Part shown: piece after piece, positions 34,972-48,293 of the stretch
Numbering within the stretch: the first letter of the stretch is position 1
How the letters are laid out: each line of letters opens with the position of its first letter
NCBI RefSeq assembly: GCF_910592395.1
Contig: NC_088316.1
Span: 14,634,001-14,694,000, forward strand
Direction: 5' to 3'
Length of the DNA: 60,000 nucleotides
Source: Lineus longissimus
Lineage: Eukaryota > Nemertea > Pilidiophora > Heteronemertea > Lineidae
Translations under genes and position numbers: made by a program
Notes under the pieces: model-generated
What the model was told of the DNA's origin: nothing
The model's input: the letters and a program-made list of their open reading frames with translations, nothing else
Databases searched by the model: none

Positions 34972-37900
34972 GATGTATACGAAATAACTGATCGAATATT
35001 ATCACTTGCATTATGAAATATATACTAGTAATTTGATTGGATGATGTTGTGTGATTTCGAACTGAATTCGATGAAAAGTCATCTTTAGCCTCAATGTATT
35101 GACATTGCTGAGCTTCCAGACAGCGCGCTTCAGTATGGGTGGCGGCTGCAGAGTTCAGTATGACGAAGGGGAGGAATTGAGCATCATCCGTAATTGCCTG
35201 TCTCATATATACATGTGCAATGTACTTGCGATGCATAATGGTAGCATCCTGACATCAGGCTTCTCCTACATCTCGTCAGAGGGTTAATGGTTCCTGTTCA
35301 CCAACGACAAAGATGCTTAGGAACCAATATATCCTTCTTCGTGATATCAGCAACATGGATGTTACACATTGGCTATTACAACTTAAAAGGGGACTATATG
35401 CAGGACCCGGGAAGTTAAACTGGCGATGTTCGGGTGACTATGCACAATAACTGCATTGGGTCATTACATTCCTCAAAGTATGACTAGTTTTGACGTACTG
35501 TGAGAGAGGAGAGACCCCTATTGGCGACTTCGTGTAACGTTAGCTTGCCTACCTAGCTGCTGCCTATAAAACCCCTTTAAGTATAAACGAAATAGAGTGT
35601 CAAGCTTTACTATACCTAGTTTAGTGCTGAAGTCTTTTTCTGTTAAGTCAAATAACTAACATCAAAACACATTACTTTGAAGTAATGTGCTTTTGCCCAC
35701 ATCTAAAAAAGAAAAGGAGAAAAGGTAATCTAACTCGCTTTACCTTATAAAACCGCGAATCAGGCACAATATCATCCACCATTAAACAGAATCGATAGAT
35801 AGTTTGTCCCGTGATAAAGTATGATCCATCGCAGAAAGCTCGTGACCGCCCCTGCTGCCAGCGGGCCGGTAACTGAGCCACAAGCTAGCCCGCCTGGCGT
35901 TATACAGTTCAGCTGACGTCTAGTTGAATCGATTGCTCCAGCAATGATGACCAGGAGTTGCATTTTCGAGGGTCGGGTTGAAAGCAAAAAGTTATGGCGT
36001 AATGGTGCTTGTCCTGCTAAACGTAAATCGCGCAACTAATCTGGTTTTATACTGTGGCTGAGGAAGACCCGACCGGTGTCTTTGCTTTCATCTCGTTGGA
36101 TACGCGATACAGTAGTGGCTATTTTTTTCTAAATCTCGCAAACTGGCGTACGTTTCGCCTTTTACGCGATTGTTCTCCTGGTGTTGCAGCAGTTTTGAGT
36201 TGGTGACTATTCGCGACTGTCTTAGTCATTGGCTGGTCGCAGGAACACTGATAATACATGTTAATAGGCCTTTCCAATGACTTAGACAGTCAAGAAGATA
36301 ACTTTACAGACATCGCAAATGAATGGTGCAGTGGTCAACAATGACTGACTGGTACTAAACGTATTTTCAGAGACACACATCGTTGTAGTATAATGGTGCT
36401 GAAGCTGATAGTGGCAGGTAGAATCGTCTCTGAATATCTGTACATTACTTCAGACAGCTGGAAATTTGCATTTGAAATTGAAGATCTAGTGCAAAAGTAG
36501 TCAAAGGAGCTTGTTCATTTTGAGAGAATGGGTAAAAACCACAACGATGCCACATTAGAGTGCACTGCGACAGCCTAAAATGTTCAGTGTTTTTACGCTA
36601 GCTTTTATTGGCATGTCAAAACTTTATTGTACTCGCATCCTTCACGTCCGATTGCCCGATGAACACGCGATGTTGGTAAATGTTTTACTATCTCAATATT
36701 CACGTTGTTAAAAAAAATATTAAACAGAAAAGAACGACATCTGTGTTCAACGGGACCAATCTTTCTTTACTGAGGTTGGATCAATAATGCTCTGGAAGTG
36801 TAAGAGAGCTGTTTTTAAGTTATACATGTACGTTTTTTTCTGCAGACATTCTTGCTGAATTTCTAGCACGCCTTGGTATTCCTTTGTAAGAGTCACACCA
36901 TAGACACAACTAATTGAGAAAACATGCAGTACGAATCTGAAAGAAGCATTTAGTAATTAAAATACTGCAGAATTCACTCAAAAGTATTTTTCTGATAAGA
37001 TGTGGCGTATCAAATGTCTGTGTGATACTAACTGAACTGAATATCTGATGCGAAGGTCGAATATATCAAGGGAATGCGAAGGTTTAAACAACCCCTGTTG
37101 CCGATATCTTCGAACGAGTTTTCAGCACAGATGATATGGCTAACTTGCGGAAAGGCCAATCAGGTGTTATTTTAAGCTGGTAACTAGAATCGGGTTCCCA
37201 ATGTTACGAATACCAACCAGCTACTGCATCCGTGGTCTTGGTGAAAACGTGCAAGTGAAGAATACTTTCACATTAGCTACAATGGGAAGCATCATCACCA
37301 TTTTTGGCAGAAGATTTAGATTTTTAGAACACATCGTTGATTTTTTTTTGGTCAGTGCTTACCTTGCTTTCAATATTCAAACAACAACAAAAATGTGATA
37401 TCCAAATCGTTATAGTGTCACACAGTATTGTACACTGCTTTGTAGTACTTTATTATTGTAATATTCGATTTCATTAAATCAATCGTGAGGATTAGAATTA
37501 AATTCAAAGAAGAGCATGAACAGTGCCTGCAACTTAGATACTCTTGGATAAGGAGATCAGTTGGTAGCAGTTAGGTGGCTCACAGACAGAAATGCAGAGG
37601 TACCGCCGCGTATATGATTGACTCAGCGGCGACTCCAGATCATCGGCGACCCTTGACTACTGTATTTCAAAGTAGATAACGGCAAGTTAGAAGCATGTCT
37701 ATGTCATCTTCAGCAGCACTATCATGGACTTCCCGACGAAATACAGCTAGTTCCATTTGAACCATTCACGAATGAACATACAACTGAAAGACAACTTCAA
37801 TCAACCACGGTCAGGGAAGCAACTCACTTTCAACAAGCTCCGATCATATTTGCCTACTGTTCTGGATCCCTCCAACTGCGTGTACCGAGAATTCCTGAGG

Positions 37901-37978
37901 TACCGGCGCTGTTGATCTAATGGTACCACGATGCACGAGATCGTTCCGTCACAGGTCTGAAACCTTGTTTAGCCAAAA

Positions 37979-39422
37979 ATGGACATTCGGAACGGACGAT
38001 TTTACACACTTGATTTCGAAATGGGGAACGTTTATTGGAGCCATGACATTGGGCCATGGGTCGTAAAGAAAGTCATATTTTGTGCTTTCCTATGTCATCT
38101 TAACCCCAGCTGTACTGGGATTAGCATAAGGAAGACTGGACCAGCTGGGATGATGACATGCAATGGTTATAAGATGTCATCAGGCAAACCGTTCGTAATG
38201 ACGTCAAGAAAAACATATTATCTTCACAGAGGTAAAAAAAACACATTTTAAAGCGAGAAATTTGTTTTTAACATTCAACGAGTTGACATTGCATGATGAT
38301 GGTGCATGATAGCTTAATATTCCTTTATGGTGAGCATTTACGCATGATGTACGATGGCATGAAGAAATTATTTCATGCTAATAGGCTATCAGATTATTCT
38401 ATGCCGTCGATGTTGGTTCACAAGTACATTGAATTAATATAGGCGCGTGATTGTTTTACATGAGGCTTCAGCATTTATCACAGTTGGGATAAAAACGAGT
38501 GTCTTCTGTTAGGCGTATCTTCGTCAGAGGTAGTATGATAAAATCAAGCACCACGTCAGATGATACGATGTACACAAATGTATTCATCACTAAGTCTTTT
38601 CTTCTTTACATATTGACTCAGGCTGAAATTAGCAAATCATGTTTGGTGGTTTGTTTCAGAGACGTAGCTCCGCATGAAACAAGCCTCAGTGAATTTGACA
38701 AGAAGTATGCGCTTCAACATGTTGAGGATACAAGATATGTTTTATTATCAATTGCAGACTGTCCTTTGCCATATCGTACAGTTGGAGACTACCATGGTTC
38801 TAAATGTTACATTCACTCAACGATCTCAATGGCGTCCTTTAACATTACCTCGAATGTTTGTAGGACCAAATATGGCGGAAAGTTGGTTGAGCCTGAAACC
38901 CGAAACGAATTCGATATTTTATATAAATTCTTCACGAAGGTTTGTATTTTAGCTGACAAAATAGAAAAAAATGATTTGAAAATTATGTTTGAAAACAAAC
39001 GATCGAATTGTCTGTCATTCGTTTTCCTTGTGTTGATTTCCTGAGATTCCTAAATACTATGTTGTAATAAGTATCTTATAATGTTCCCCAGCTCAGACAC
39101 AAACCATGCTCAGACGCTCTCCGGGACCTTAAGCTTTGCCTTCACTTTAGAATCGTGTCTGATATTGATAATGGTGATGTTTCAGATAATCTGTATTCCT
39201 GACAAGACAACTAGGATATTTCTTGGAGGACTGCGCAATAAGAGAAATAAATTTTACTGGCAGTCATCAGGAATCGAACTCGACTATTTCGACCGATGGA
39301 CACGCGGAGAGCCCAACAACTTTCATAACCCCAATACATTTCTCGCCATGAGGAATGTGCCCCCGGGATTGATGGACACATATGTCGGGCACACAATCCA
39401 GGGATACGTTTGTGAACTATAG
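37979..39422 (+). CDS. PAN-C-type lectin protein, unit 6 (5' end not found)
   Basis: Exons about 37979-38231, 38758-38939 and 39186-39422. The final lectin exon encodes the same protein as that of unit 2, 18,055 bp to the left; the few differences between the two units lie mostly outside coding sequence. It carries the same VIFCAFLCHLNPSC, TTRIF and AMRN residues. Confidence 0.78.
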
Positions 39423-42301
39423 GATGTATACGAAATTACTGATCGAATATTATCACTCGCATTATGAAATATATACTAGTAATTTGATTGGATGATGTTG
39501 TGTGATTTCGAACTGAATTCGATGAAAAGTCATCTTTAGCCTCAATGTATTGACATTGCTGAGCTTCCAGACAGCGCGCTTCAGTATGGGTGGCGGCTGC
39601 AGAGTTCAGTATGACGAAGGGGAGGAATTGAGCATCATCCGTAATTGCCTGTCTCATATATACACGTGCAATGTACTTGTTACTGTATGCGATGCATAAT
39701 AGTAGCATCCTGAGATCAGGCTTCTCCTACATCTTGTCAGAGGGTTAATGGTTCCTGTTCACCAACGACAAAGATGCTTAGGAACCAATATATCCTTCTT
39801 CGTGATATCAGCAACATGGATGTTACACATTGGCTATTACAACTTAAAAGAGGACTATATGCAGGACCCGGGAAGTTAAACTGGCGATGTTCGGGTGGCT
39901 ATGCACAATAACGGCATTGGGTCATTACATTCCTCAAAGTATGACTAGTTTTGACGTACTGTGAGAGAGGAGAGACCCCTATTGGCGACTTCGTGTAACG
40001 TTAGCTTGCCTACCTAGCTGCTGCCTATAAAACCCCTTTTAGTATAAACGAAATAGAGTGTCAAGCTTTACTATACCTAGTTTAGTGCTGAAGACTTTTT
40101 CTGTTAAGTCAAATAACTTACATCAAAACACATTACTTTGAAGTAATGTGCTTTTGCCCACATCTAAAAAAGAAAAGGAGAAAAGGTAATCTAACTCGCT
40201 TTACCTTATAAAACCGCGAATCAGGCACAATATCATCCACCATTAAACAGAATCGATAGATAGTTTGTCCCGTGATAAAGTATGATCCATCGCAGAAAGC
40301 TCGTGACCGCCCCTGCTGCCAGCGGGCCGGTAACTGAGCCACAAGCTAGCCCGCCTGGCGTTATACAGTTCAGCTGACGTCTAGTTGAATCGATTGCTCC
40401 AGCAATGATGACCAGGAGTTGCATTTTCGAGGGTCGGATTGAAAGCAACAAGTTATGGCGTTATGGCGCTTGGCCTGCTAAACGTAAATCTCGCAACTAA
40501 TCTGGTTTTATAAACTGTGGCTGAGGAAGACCCGACTGGTCATGAAAATTGACCAATTAAAATGTGTCTTTGCTTTCATCTCGTTGGATACGCGATACAG
40601 TAGTGGCTATTTTTTTCTAAATCTCGCAAACTGCCGTACGTTTCGCCTTTTACGTGATTGTTCTCCTGGTGTTGCAGCAGTTTTGAATTGGTGACTATTC
40701 GCGACTGTCTTAGTCATTGGCTGGTCGCAGGAACACTGATAATACATGTTAATAGGCCTTTTCAATGACTTAGACAGTCAAGAAGATATCGCAAATGAAT
40801 GGTGCAGTGGTTAACAATGACTGACTGGTACTAAACGTATTTTCAGAGACACACATCGTTGTAGTATAATGGTGCTGAAGCTGATAGTGGCAGGTAGAAT
40901 CGTCTCTGAATATCTGTACATTACTTCAGACAGCTGGAAATTTGCATTTGAAATTGAAGATCTAGTGCAAAAGTAGTCAAAGGAGCTTTTTCATTTTGAG
41001 AGAATGGGTAAAAACCACGACGATGCCACATTAGAGTGCACTGCAACAGCCTAAAATGTTCAGTGTTTTACGCTAGCTTTTATTGGCGTGTCAAAACTTT
41101 ATTGTACTCGCATCCTTCACGTCCGATTGCCCGATGAACACGCGATGTTGGTAAATGTTTTACTATCTCAATATTCACGTTGTCAAAAAAAAAAATTAAA
41201 CAGAAAAGAACGACATCTGTGTTCAACGGGACCAATCTTTCTTTACTGAGGTTGGATCAATAATGCTCAGGAAGTGTGAGAGAGCTGTTTTTAAGTTATA
41301 CATGTACGTTTTTTTCTGCAGACATTCTTGCTGAATTTCTAGCACGCCTTGGTATTCCTTTGTAAGAGTCACACCATAGACACAACTAATTGAGAAAACA
41401 TGCAGTACGAATCTGAAAGAAGCATTTAGTAATTAAAATGCTGCAGAATTCACTCAAATGATAAGAGGTAGCGTATCAAATGTCTGCGTGATGCTAACTC
41501 AACTGAATATCTGATGCGAGGGTCGAATATACCAAGGGAATGCGATGGTTTAAACAACCCCTGTTGCCGATATCTTCGAACGAGTTTACAACACAGATGA
41601 TATTGCTAACTTGCGGAATGACCAATCAGGTGTTATTTTAAGCCGGTAACTAGAATCGGGTTCCCAATGTTACGAATACCAACCAGCTACTGCATCCGTG
41701 GTCTTGGTGAAAACGTGCAAGTGAAGAATACTTTCACATTAGCTACAATGGGAAGCATCATCACCATTTTTGGGAGAAGATTTAGATTTTTAGAACACTT
41801 CGTTGATTTTTTTTGTCAGTGCTTACCTTGATTTTCAATATTCAAACAACACACAAAATGTGCTATCCAAATCGATATACACACACACAATATTGTACAC
41901 TGCTTTGTATAGTACTTTATTATTGTGGATTTCATTAAATCGATCGTGAGGATTAGAATTAAGTTCAAAGAAGAGCATGAACAGTGCCTGCAACTTAGAT
42001 ACTCTTGGATAAGGAGATCAATTGGTAGCAGTTCGGTGGCTCACAGACACTATCATGGACTTCCCGACGAAATACAGCTAGTTCCATTTTTCACGAATGA
42101 ACATACAATTGAAAGAAAACTTCAATCAACCACGGTCACGGAAGCAACTCACTTTCAACATGCTCCGATCATATTTGCCTACTGTTCTGGATCCCTCCAA
42201 CTGCGTGTACCTAGAATTCCTGAGGTACCGGCGCTGTTGATCTAATGGTACCACGATCCACGAGATCGTTCCGTCACTGGTCTAAAACTGTTTAACCAAA
42301 A

Positions 42302-44226
42302 ATGGACATTCGGAACGGACGATTTTACACACTTCATTTCGAAATGGGGAACGTTTATTGGAGCCATGACATTGGGCCAAGGGTCGTAAAGAAAGTCACA
42401 TTTTGTGCTTTCCTGTGTCATCTTAAGCCCAGCTGTACCGGGATTAGCATAAGGAAGACTGGACCAGCTGGGATGGTGACATGCAATGGTTATAAGATGT
42501 CATCAGGCAAACCGTTCGTAATGACGTCAAGAAAAACATATTATCTTCACAGAGGTAAAAAAACACATTTTAAAGCGAGAAATTTGTTTTTAACATTCAA
42601 CGAGTTGACATTGCATGATGATGGTGCATGATAGCTTACAGATATTCCTTTATGGTGAGCATTTACGCATGATGTACGATTGCATGAAGAAATTATTTCA
42701 TGCTGATAGGCTATCAGAGTATTCTATGCCGTCGATGTTGGTTTATAAGTACATTGAATTAATATAGGCGCGTGATTGTTTTACATGAGGCTTCAGCATT
42801 TATCACAGTTGGGATAAAAACGAGTGTCTTCTGTTAGGCGTATCTTCGTCAGAGGTAGTATGATAAAATCAAGCACCACGTCAGATGATACGATGTATCA
42901 TGTAGGAGCCAGTTTTCGCGGGTCTTATCACTAAGTGCAGATTTACTAGCTTCCAGCGATTCCATACACGCAAAAGCTTATTTATTACGAAATTTGAGAT
43001 CAATAATGAAATATCTGGGGTGCTGCGTGGATGTTTTTAGCGTGAATTAATCTTGAAATCGCTCACTGAAAGATCGATGCAGACCAAAACAAATCCGAAG
43101 CGGCTCCCCATTTTCGCGGGTATTGCGCATGCGCGACTGATTGTTGTGTTTCTGTGTAGTGTGCATGATCCTAGGTATTGACCCAGTGTTTTGAACGTAA
43201 TTAGAGAATTGCTTGCCTGTTTAGGACGCATTTTGGGCGCTTTCTTTGCGGAACGAAATGAAAATCAAAAATCAGAAAATTTCTTCTCTGGAAACGAAGT
43301 GACGCGCGAGAAAACGGGAAAAAACGGGTTTTCGCGAAATTGGGGATGACTCGAAATTGGGGAGCAGCACCATACACAAATGTATTCATCACAAGTCTTT
43401 TCTTCTTTACATATTGACTCAGGCTGAAATTAGTAAATCATGTTTAGTGGTTTGGTTCAGAGACGTAGCTCCGCATGAAACAAGCCTCAGCGAATTTGAC
43501 AAGAAGTATGCGCTTCAACATGTTGAGGATACAAGATATGTTTTTATTATCAATTGCAGACTGTCCTTTGCCATATCGTACAGTTGGAGACTACCATGGT
43601 TCTAAATGTTACATTCACTCAACGATCTCAATGGCGTCCTTTAACATTGCCTCGAATGTTTGTAGGACCAAATATGGCGGAAAGTTGGTTGAGCCTGAAA
43701 CCCGAAACGAATTCGATATTTTATATAAATTCTTCACGAAGGTTTGTATTTTAGCTGACAAAAAAAGAGAAAAAATGATTTGAAAATTATGTTTGAAAAC
43801 AAAAAATCGAATTGTCTGTCATTCGTTTTCCTTGTGTTGATTTTCTGTGATTCCTAAATACTATGTTGTAATAAGTATCTTATAATGTTCCCCAGCTCAG
43901 ACACAAACCATGCTCAGACGCTCTCCGGGACCTTAAGCTTTGCCTTCACTTTAGAATCGTGTCTAATATTGATAATGGTGATGTTTCAGATAATCTGTAT
44001 TTCTGACAAGAAAACTTGGGTATTTCTTGGAGGACTGCGCAACAAGAGAAATAAATTTTACTGGCAGTCATCAGGAATCGAACTCGACTATTTCGACCGA
44101 TGGACACGCGGAGAGCCCAACAACTTTCATAACCCCAATACATTTCTCGCCATGTGGAATGTGCCCCCGGGATTGATGGACACATATGTCAGGCACAGAA
44201 TTCAGGGATACGTTTGTGAACTATAG
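42302..44226 (+). CDS. PAN-C-type lectin protein, unit 7 (5' end not found)
   Basis: Exons about 42302-42554, 43560-43741 and 43990-44226. It matches unit 3 except that the loop reads TYVRHRIQ instead of TCVRHRLQ, and Met replaces Ile in exon 1 (SISMAS). The intron holds the 475-bp insertion (42898-43372). It is the last copy; its downstream flank drifts from the other units before the array ends. Confidence 0.78.
42898..43372. mobile_element. 475-bp TA-flanked insertion in unit 7
   Basis: Same length, ends and TA flanks as the copies in units 1 and 3. The NRF1-type site is at 43124-43135. Confidence 0.75.
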
Positions 44227-46623
44227 GATGTATACGAAATTACTGATCGAATATTATCACTCGCATTATGAAATATATACTAGTAATTTGATTGGATGAT
44301 GTTGTGTGATTTCGAACTGAATTCGATTTAAAGGCATCTTTAGCCTCAATGTATTGACATTGCTGAGCTTCCAGACAGCGCACTTCAGTATGGGTGGAGG
44401 CTGCAGAGTTCAATATGACGAAGGGGAGGAATTGAGCGTCATCCGTAATTGCCTGTCTCATATATACACGTGTAATGTACTTGTTACTGTATGCGATGCA
44501 TAATAGTATAGCATCCTGAGATCAGGCTTCTCCTACATCTCGTCAGAGGGTTAATGATTCCTGTTCACCAACGACAAAGATGCTTAGGAACCAATATATC
44601 CTTCTTCGTGATATCAGCAACATGGATGTTACACATTGGCTATTACAACTTAAAAGAGGACTATATGCAGGACCCGGGAAGTTAAACTGGCGATGTTCGG
44701 GTGACTATGCACAATAACTGCATTGGGTCATTACATTCCTCAAAGTATGACTAGTTTTGACGTACTGTGAGAGAGGAGAGACCCCTATTGGCGACTTCGT
44801 GTAACGTTAGCTTGCCTACCTAGCTGCTGCCTATAAAACCCCTTTAAGTATAAACGAAATAGAGTGTCAAGCTTTACTATACCTAGTTTAGTGCTGAAGT
44901 CTTTTTCTGTTAAGTCAAATAACTTACATCAAAACACATTACTTTGAAGTAATGTGCTTTTGCCCACATCTAAAAAAGAAAAGGAGAAAAGGTAATCTAA
45001 CTCGCTTTACCTTATAAAACCGCGAATCAGGCACAATATCATCCACCATTAAACAGAATCGATAGATAGTTTGTCCCGTGATAAAGTATGATCCATCGCA
45101 GAAAGCTCGTGACCGCCCCTGCTGCCAGCGGGCCGGTAACTGAGCCACAAGCTAGCCCGCCTGGCGTTATACAGTTCAGCTGACGTCTAGTTGAATCGAT
45201 TGCTCCAGCAATGATGACCAGGAGTTGCATTTTCGAGGGTCGGATTGAAAGCAACAAGTTATGGCGTTATGGTGCTTGTCCTGTTAAACGTAAATCTCGA
45301 AACTAATCTGGTTTTATACTGTGGCTGAGGAAGACCCGACCGGTCATGAGAATTGACCAATTAAAATGTGTCTTTGCTTTCATCTCGTTGGATACGCGAT
45401 ACAGTAGTGGCTATTTTTTTCTAAATCTCGCAAACTGCCGTACGTTTCGCCTTTTACGTGATTGTTCTCCTGGTGTTGCAGCAGTTTTGAATTGGTGACT
45501 ATTCGCGACTGTCTTAGTCATTGGCTGGTCGCAGGAACACTGATAATACACGTTAATAGGCCTTTTCAATGACTAAGACAGCCAAGAAGATAACCTTACC
45601 GACATCGCAAATGAATGGTGCAGTGGTTAACAATGACTGACTGGTACTAAACTTATTTTCAGAGACACATAACGTTGCAGTATAATGGTGCTGAAGCTGA
45701 TGGTGGCAGGTAGACCCGTCTCTGGATATCTGTACATTATTTCAGACAGCTGGAATTTTGCATTTGAAATTGAAGATCTAGTGCAAAAGTAGTCAAAGGA
45801 GCTTTTTCATTTTGAGAGAATGGGCAAAAACCACGACGATGCCACATTAGAGTGCACTGCAACAGCCTAAAATGTTCAGTGTTTTTACGCTAGCTTTTAT
45901 TGGCGTGTCAAAACTTTACTGTACTCGTATCCTTCACGTCTGATTGCCCGATGAACACGCGATGTTGGTAAATGTGTTACTATCTCAATATTCATAACTT
46001 GGTGCTTTCTTGCCTTTAACATCATCAAGCGACAGCCATAGCACGAACATTGCATGCATTTCATAATAAATTGCTGAAAACATAAAAGTCTGCTTGTTCA
46101 TGGCGTTATGTACCAGAAGCCTATAGTATAATTTACTGTAGCATTCGGTCAAAATTAATCGTTTTCTGTTTGCATAAAGTAATTACTATCGCAGATACTT
46201 CATAGCTTTAAATCACAAATATCGACTACTTTTATAAGATCGTTCTTCAGTGGAGTACTTATTTTCCGTTTATCCTCTTTTCCGACCAACTCTTTTTCAA
46301 CTATTGACCATTGGAATATGCCAATATAAACTACTCAGAGTAAATTGGCATCAATGTGTAACTACATGTGAACGGAAAACTAGTTTCCCCAATTGAATAC
46401 AGCACTGTTTGAGTTTTTAATGTGCTTCTGGCAGTAGTTTCGATTTCAGGTTTTCTACATGTATATGAAAATTAATGTTGACTAAAGCGAATAGTGTAAC
46501 CCATTTTTTAAGCCGGAAACTGTACACGGAACACTTTTATAATGTTATGCATTTTCCAATGAAGATTCGGCGCCATCTGAAGAATATTTTATTCCCGCCG
46601 CACACAATGCTGTTTGTCTCCCC

Positions 46624-46642
46624 GGGGGAGGGGGGGGGGGGG
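46624..46642 (+). repeat. G-run
   Basis: Five Gs, an A and then a run of more than ten Gs, preceded by CCC. It could form a G-quadruplex-like structure, and such tracts are also prone to sequencing length errors. Confidence 0.7.
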
Positions 46643-47059
46643 TCAAGGGAGTAACGTACAGCGGCAGTGACTTTGTTAGCTGTAAGTTAATTTTGACATG
46701 CTCCGTTAACTTGAACCTATAGCTTAAATTTTACTACGCACGCTAGGGGAAAGTTGAAAGCGCACGCACAAGATGAAGAGTAGCTTTATGCAATACTGGA
46801 CGGCAGTACACACCAAAACCGATAAAGTTGCAAATGCCATTACTTGAGAACACTTTCGGGAAATTACATTCCCTCCTCGCGTAAAGCCATCTCTTTGAGG
46901 CAAGTCAATCACCCTTAATAGTATTGGGGCCATGAAATCGTCTCCGAGGGCTCTTCGGGGATGCCAATTGTAATAAGGTTATACCAAGAGCATATTGACA
47001 AATATGATATCAACTTGGCCAGAAATCGGAGGTATTGTGAAAAGGGACACGATGATTGG

Positions 47060-47140
47060 AGTGCAGAGGCGTACTGGTTAAGGTCAGTGCCTCACACACC
47101 AAGGGAAATGGGTGTAATTCCCGGTCGAATGCTGATCACC
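47060..47140 (+). mobile_element. decayed tRNA-derived SINE-like relic
   Basis: GGCGTACTGGTTAAGG resembles a tRNA D-arm/A box. After about 35 nt, GGGTGTAATTCCCGG resembles a mutated T arm and B box (GGGTTCGAATCCCGG). Spacing and order fit a tRNA-like head of a SINE. No clear tail or target duplication was found. Confidence 0.4.
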
Positions 47141-48293
47141 GCTTCGTTATTTACAGGTCTAGCTCATGATGCGATGTATGTACAGCTACTTGACATCTCG
47201 GCGTCCCGCGACTGACAGCTTGGAGTGGTTTTTTAAAGATTATAGTTGATGCCAAAAATATCAATGTAACATATCAACATATCATTGGCTACAATGACGG
47301 TAGACTTCACGAGCATAGATATCGATTTTATTACAGTTTATTTTATCGTTGATGTTAGAATAAATGTACATCTATGCTAATGTCATGTATTATTTTATCG
47401 TAAACACTAGAACTCATGTATACTGGTGTCCGTGATGATTTATCGGTGATTTCGACCAACAGTTATCCAAAGTGTCAGTTACACCTGATAATCATGCAGC
47501 TTAATATTGGCAGAGATAACTATTGCTTGAATATTAAGTCAGCTTCAGAGAATGCCCGCACCCATTATCTACCGTGGTCTCGAAGATGTAACACTGGGGT
47601 ACGGTACGGTATGCTTGTTTCTTAGCAATGTATACAAAACTATTTTTCTTAAAATAAAAAGCACTCTCACAGTGACAGCCACGACAAAAAAAGTCAAAAG
47701 ATTCTGTGGTGATATATACTAATTAGTTCATTTTTATTTGTCAAGCAGAAGGTTACACAATGGATACAAGCACGTTGACACCATACACTATCACAGGGCT
47801 GTGCATTCGTCAGCACTTAATATCCGTTGACCGCGCTCAGCCCCTTTTAGTGATCCGAAAAATTTTCAATGCACACATACAAAGCAACATGAAACATTAC
47901 TCGTCAAGTTGGGTGCAGATTTTAAATGTTTCTATAAACACAGTGTGTCTCATTTGTAGAATATTTGAAAGTTTTGAACACACAACAAACAATCATTGCA
48001 AAACGTTAGTCTAATGTGTATGTGTAGAGAGATCTATCACTATCCTTATATCATCAAGTCAAGAACTACAGTGTCTTGGGAAACCGTGGCACAAACGGGG
48101 CTCAGGTTCTTAATATGTATTCAGGTGGCTACATGTATATTGTGCACATATTATATTCCTCATACAAACGTGAACAGTTTCTATGTTCTGTATTAAGATA
48201 GAAGAGGCCCTGCCTTCGTGTGACTTAATCTGACATACCTGGCTCGCGCCTCCACTATAGTCTCTCTTAAATTTCCATTCCCAAAATGTCAAG

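Larger units (their letters stand above)
34124..44930. repeat. segmental duplication block, right copy (second half of unit 5 to unit 7)
   Basis: This is the partner of 16069-26850 at +18,055 bp. Diagnostic matches include the lectin loop residues HDHKTF/FARDRIQ in units 1 and 5, an identical final lectin exon protein in units 2 and 6, and the shared deletion and insertion in units 3 and 7. Confidence 0.85.
13721..45994 (+). repeat. seven-unit tandem array of PAN + C-type lectin gene units
   Basis: Seven head-to-tail units begin near 13721, 18662, 23139, 27863, 32280, 36717 and 41194; the array ends at about 45994. Each junction is an A-run followed by ATTAAACAGAAAAGAACGAC. Unit lengths of 4.4-4.9 kb differ by a 475-bp insertion (units 1, 3, 7), a deletion of about 130 bp before the PAN exon (units 3, 7) and small indels. 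Units 1-3 and 5-7 pair at a constant 18,055-bp spacing from about 16.07 to 25.7 kb, after which it rises by 3 and later 28 bp. Paired units 2 and 6 differ at only a handful of sites. The outer end of unit 7 (after 45.5 kb) is more diverged than internal copies. Confidence 0.95.
45995..47280. other. spacer between lectin array and TRPV-like duplication
   Basis: This is single-copy AT-rich DNA with a G-run at 46624-46642 (broken by one A) and a tRNA-derived relic near 47060-47140. A 69-codon minus-strand frame at 46724-46933 has no support. Confidence 0.6.

Noticed and set aside
13721-45994. CRISPR array or simple satellite as the explanation for the tandem repeats
   Set aside because: The units are 4.4-4.9 kb, contain spliced coding exons in collinear order and vary at coding sites. 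This is a gene-cluster duplication in a eukaryote.
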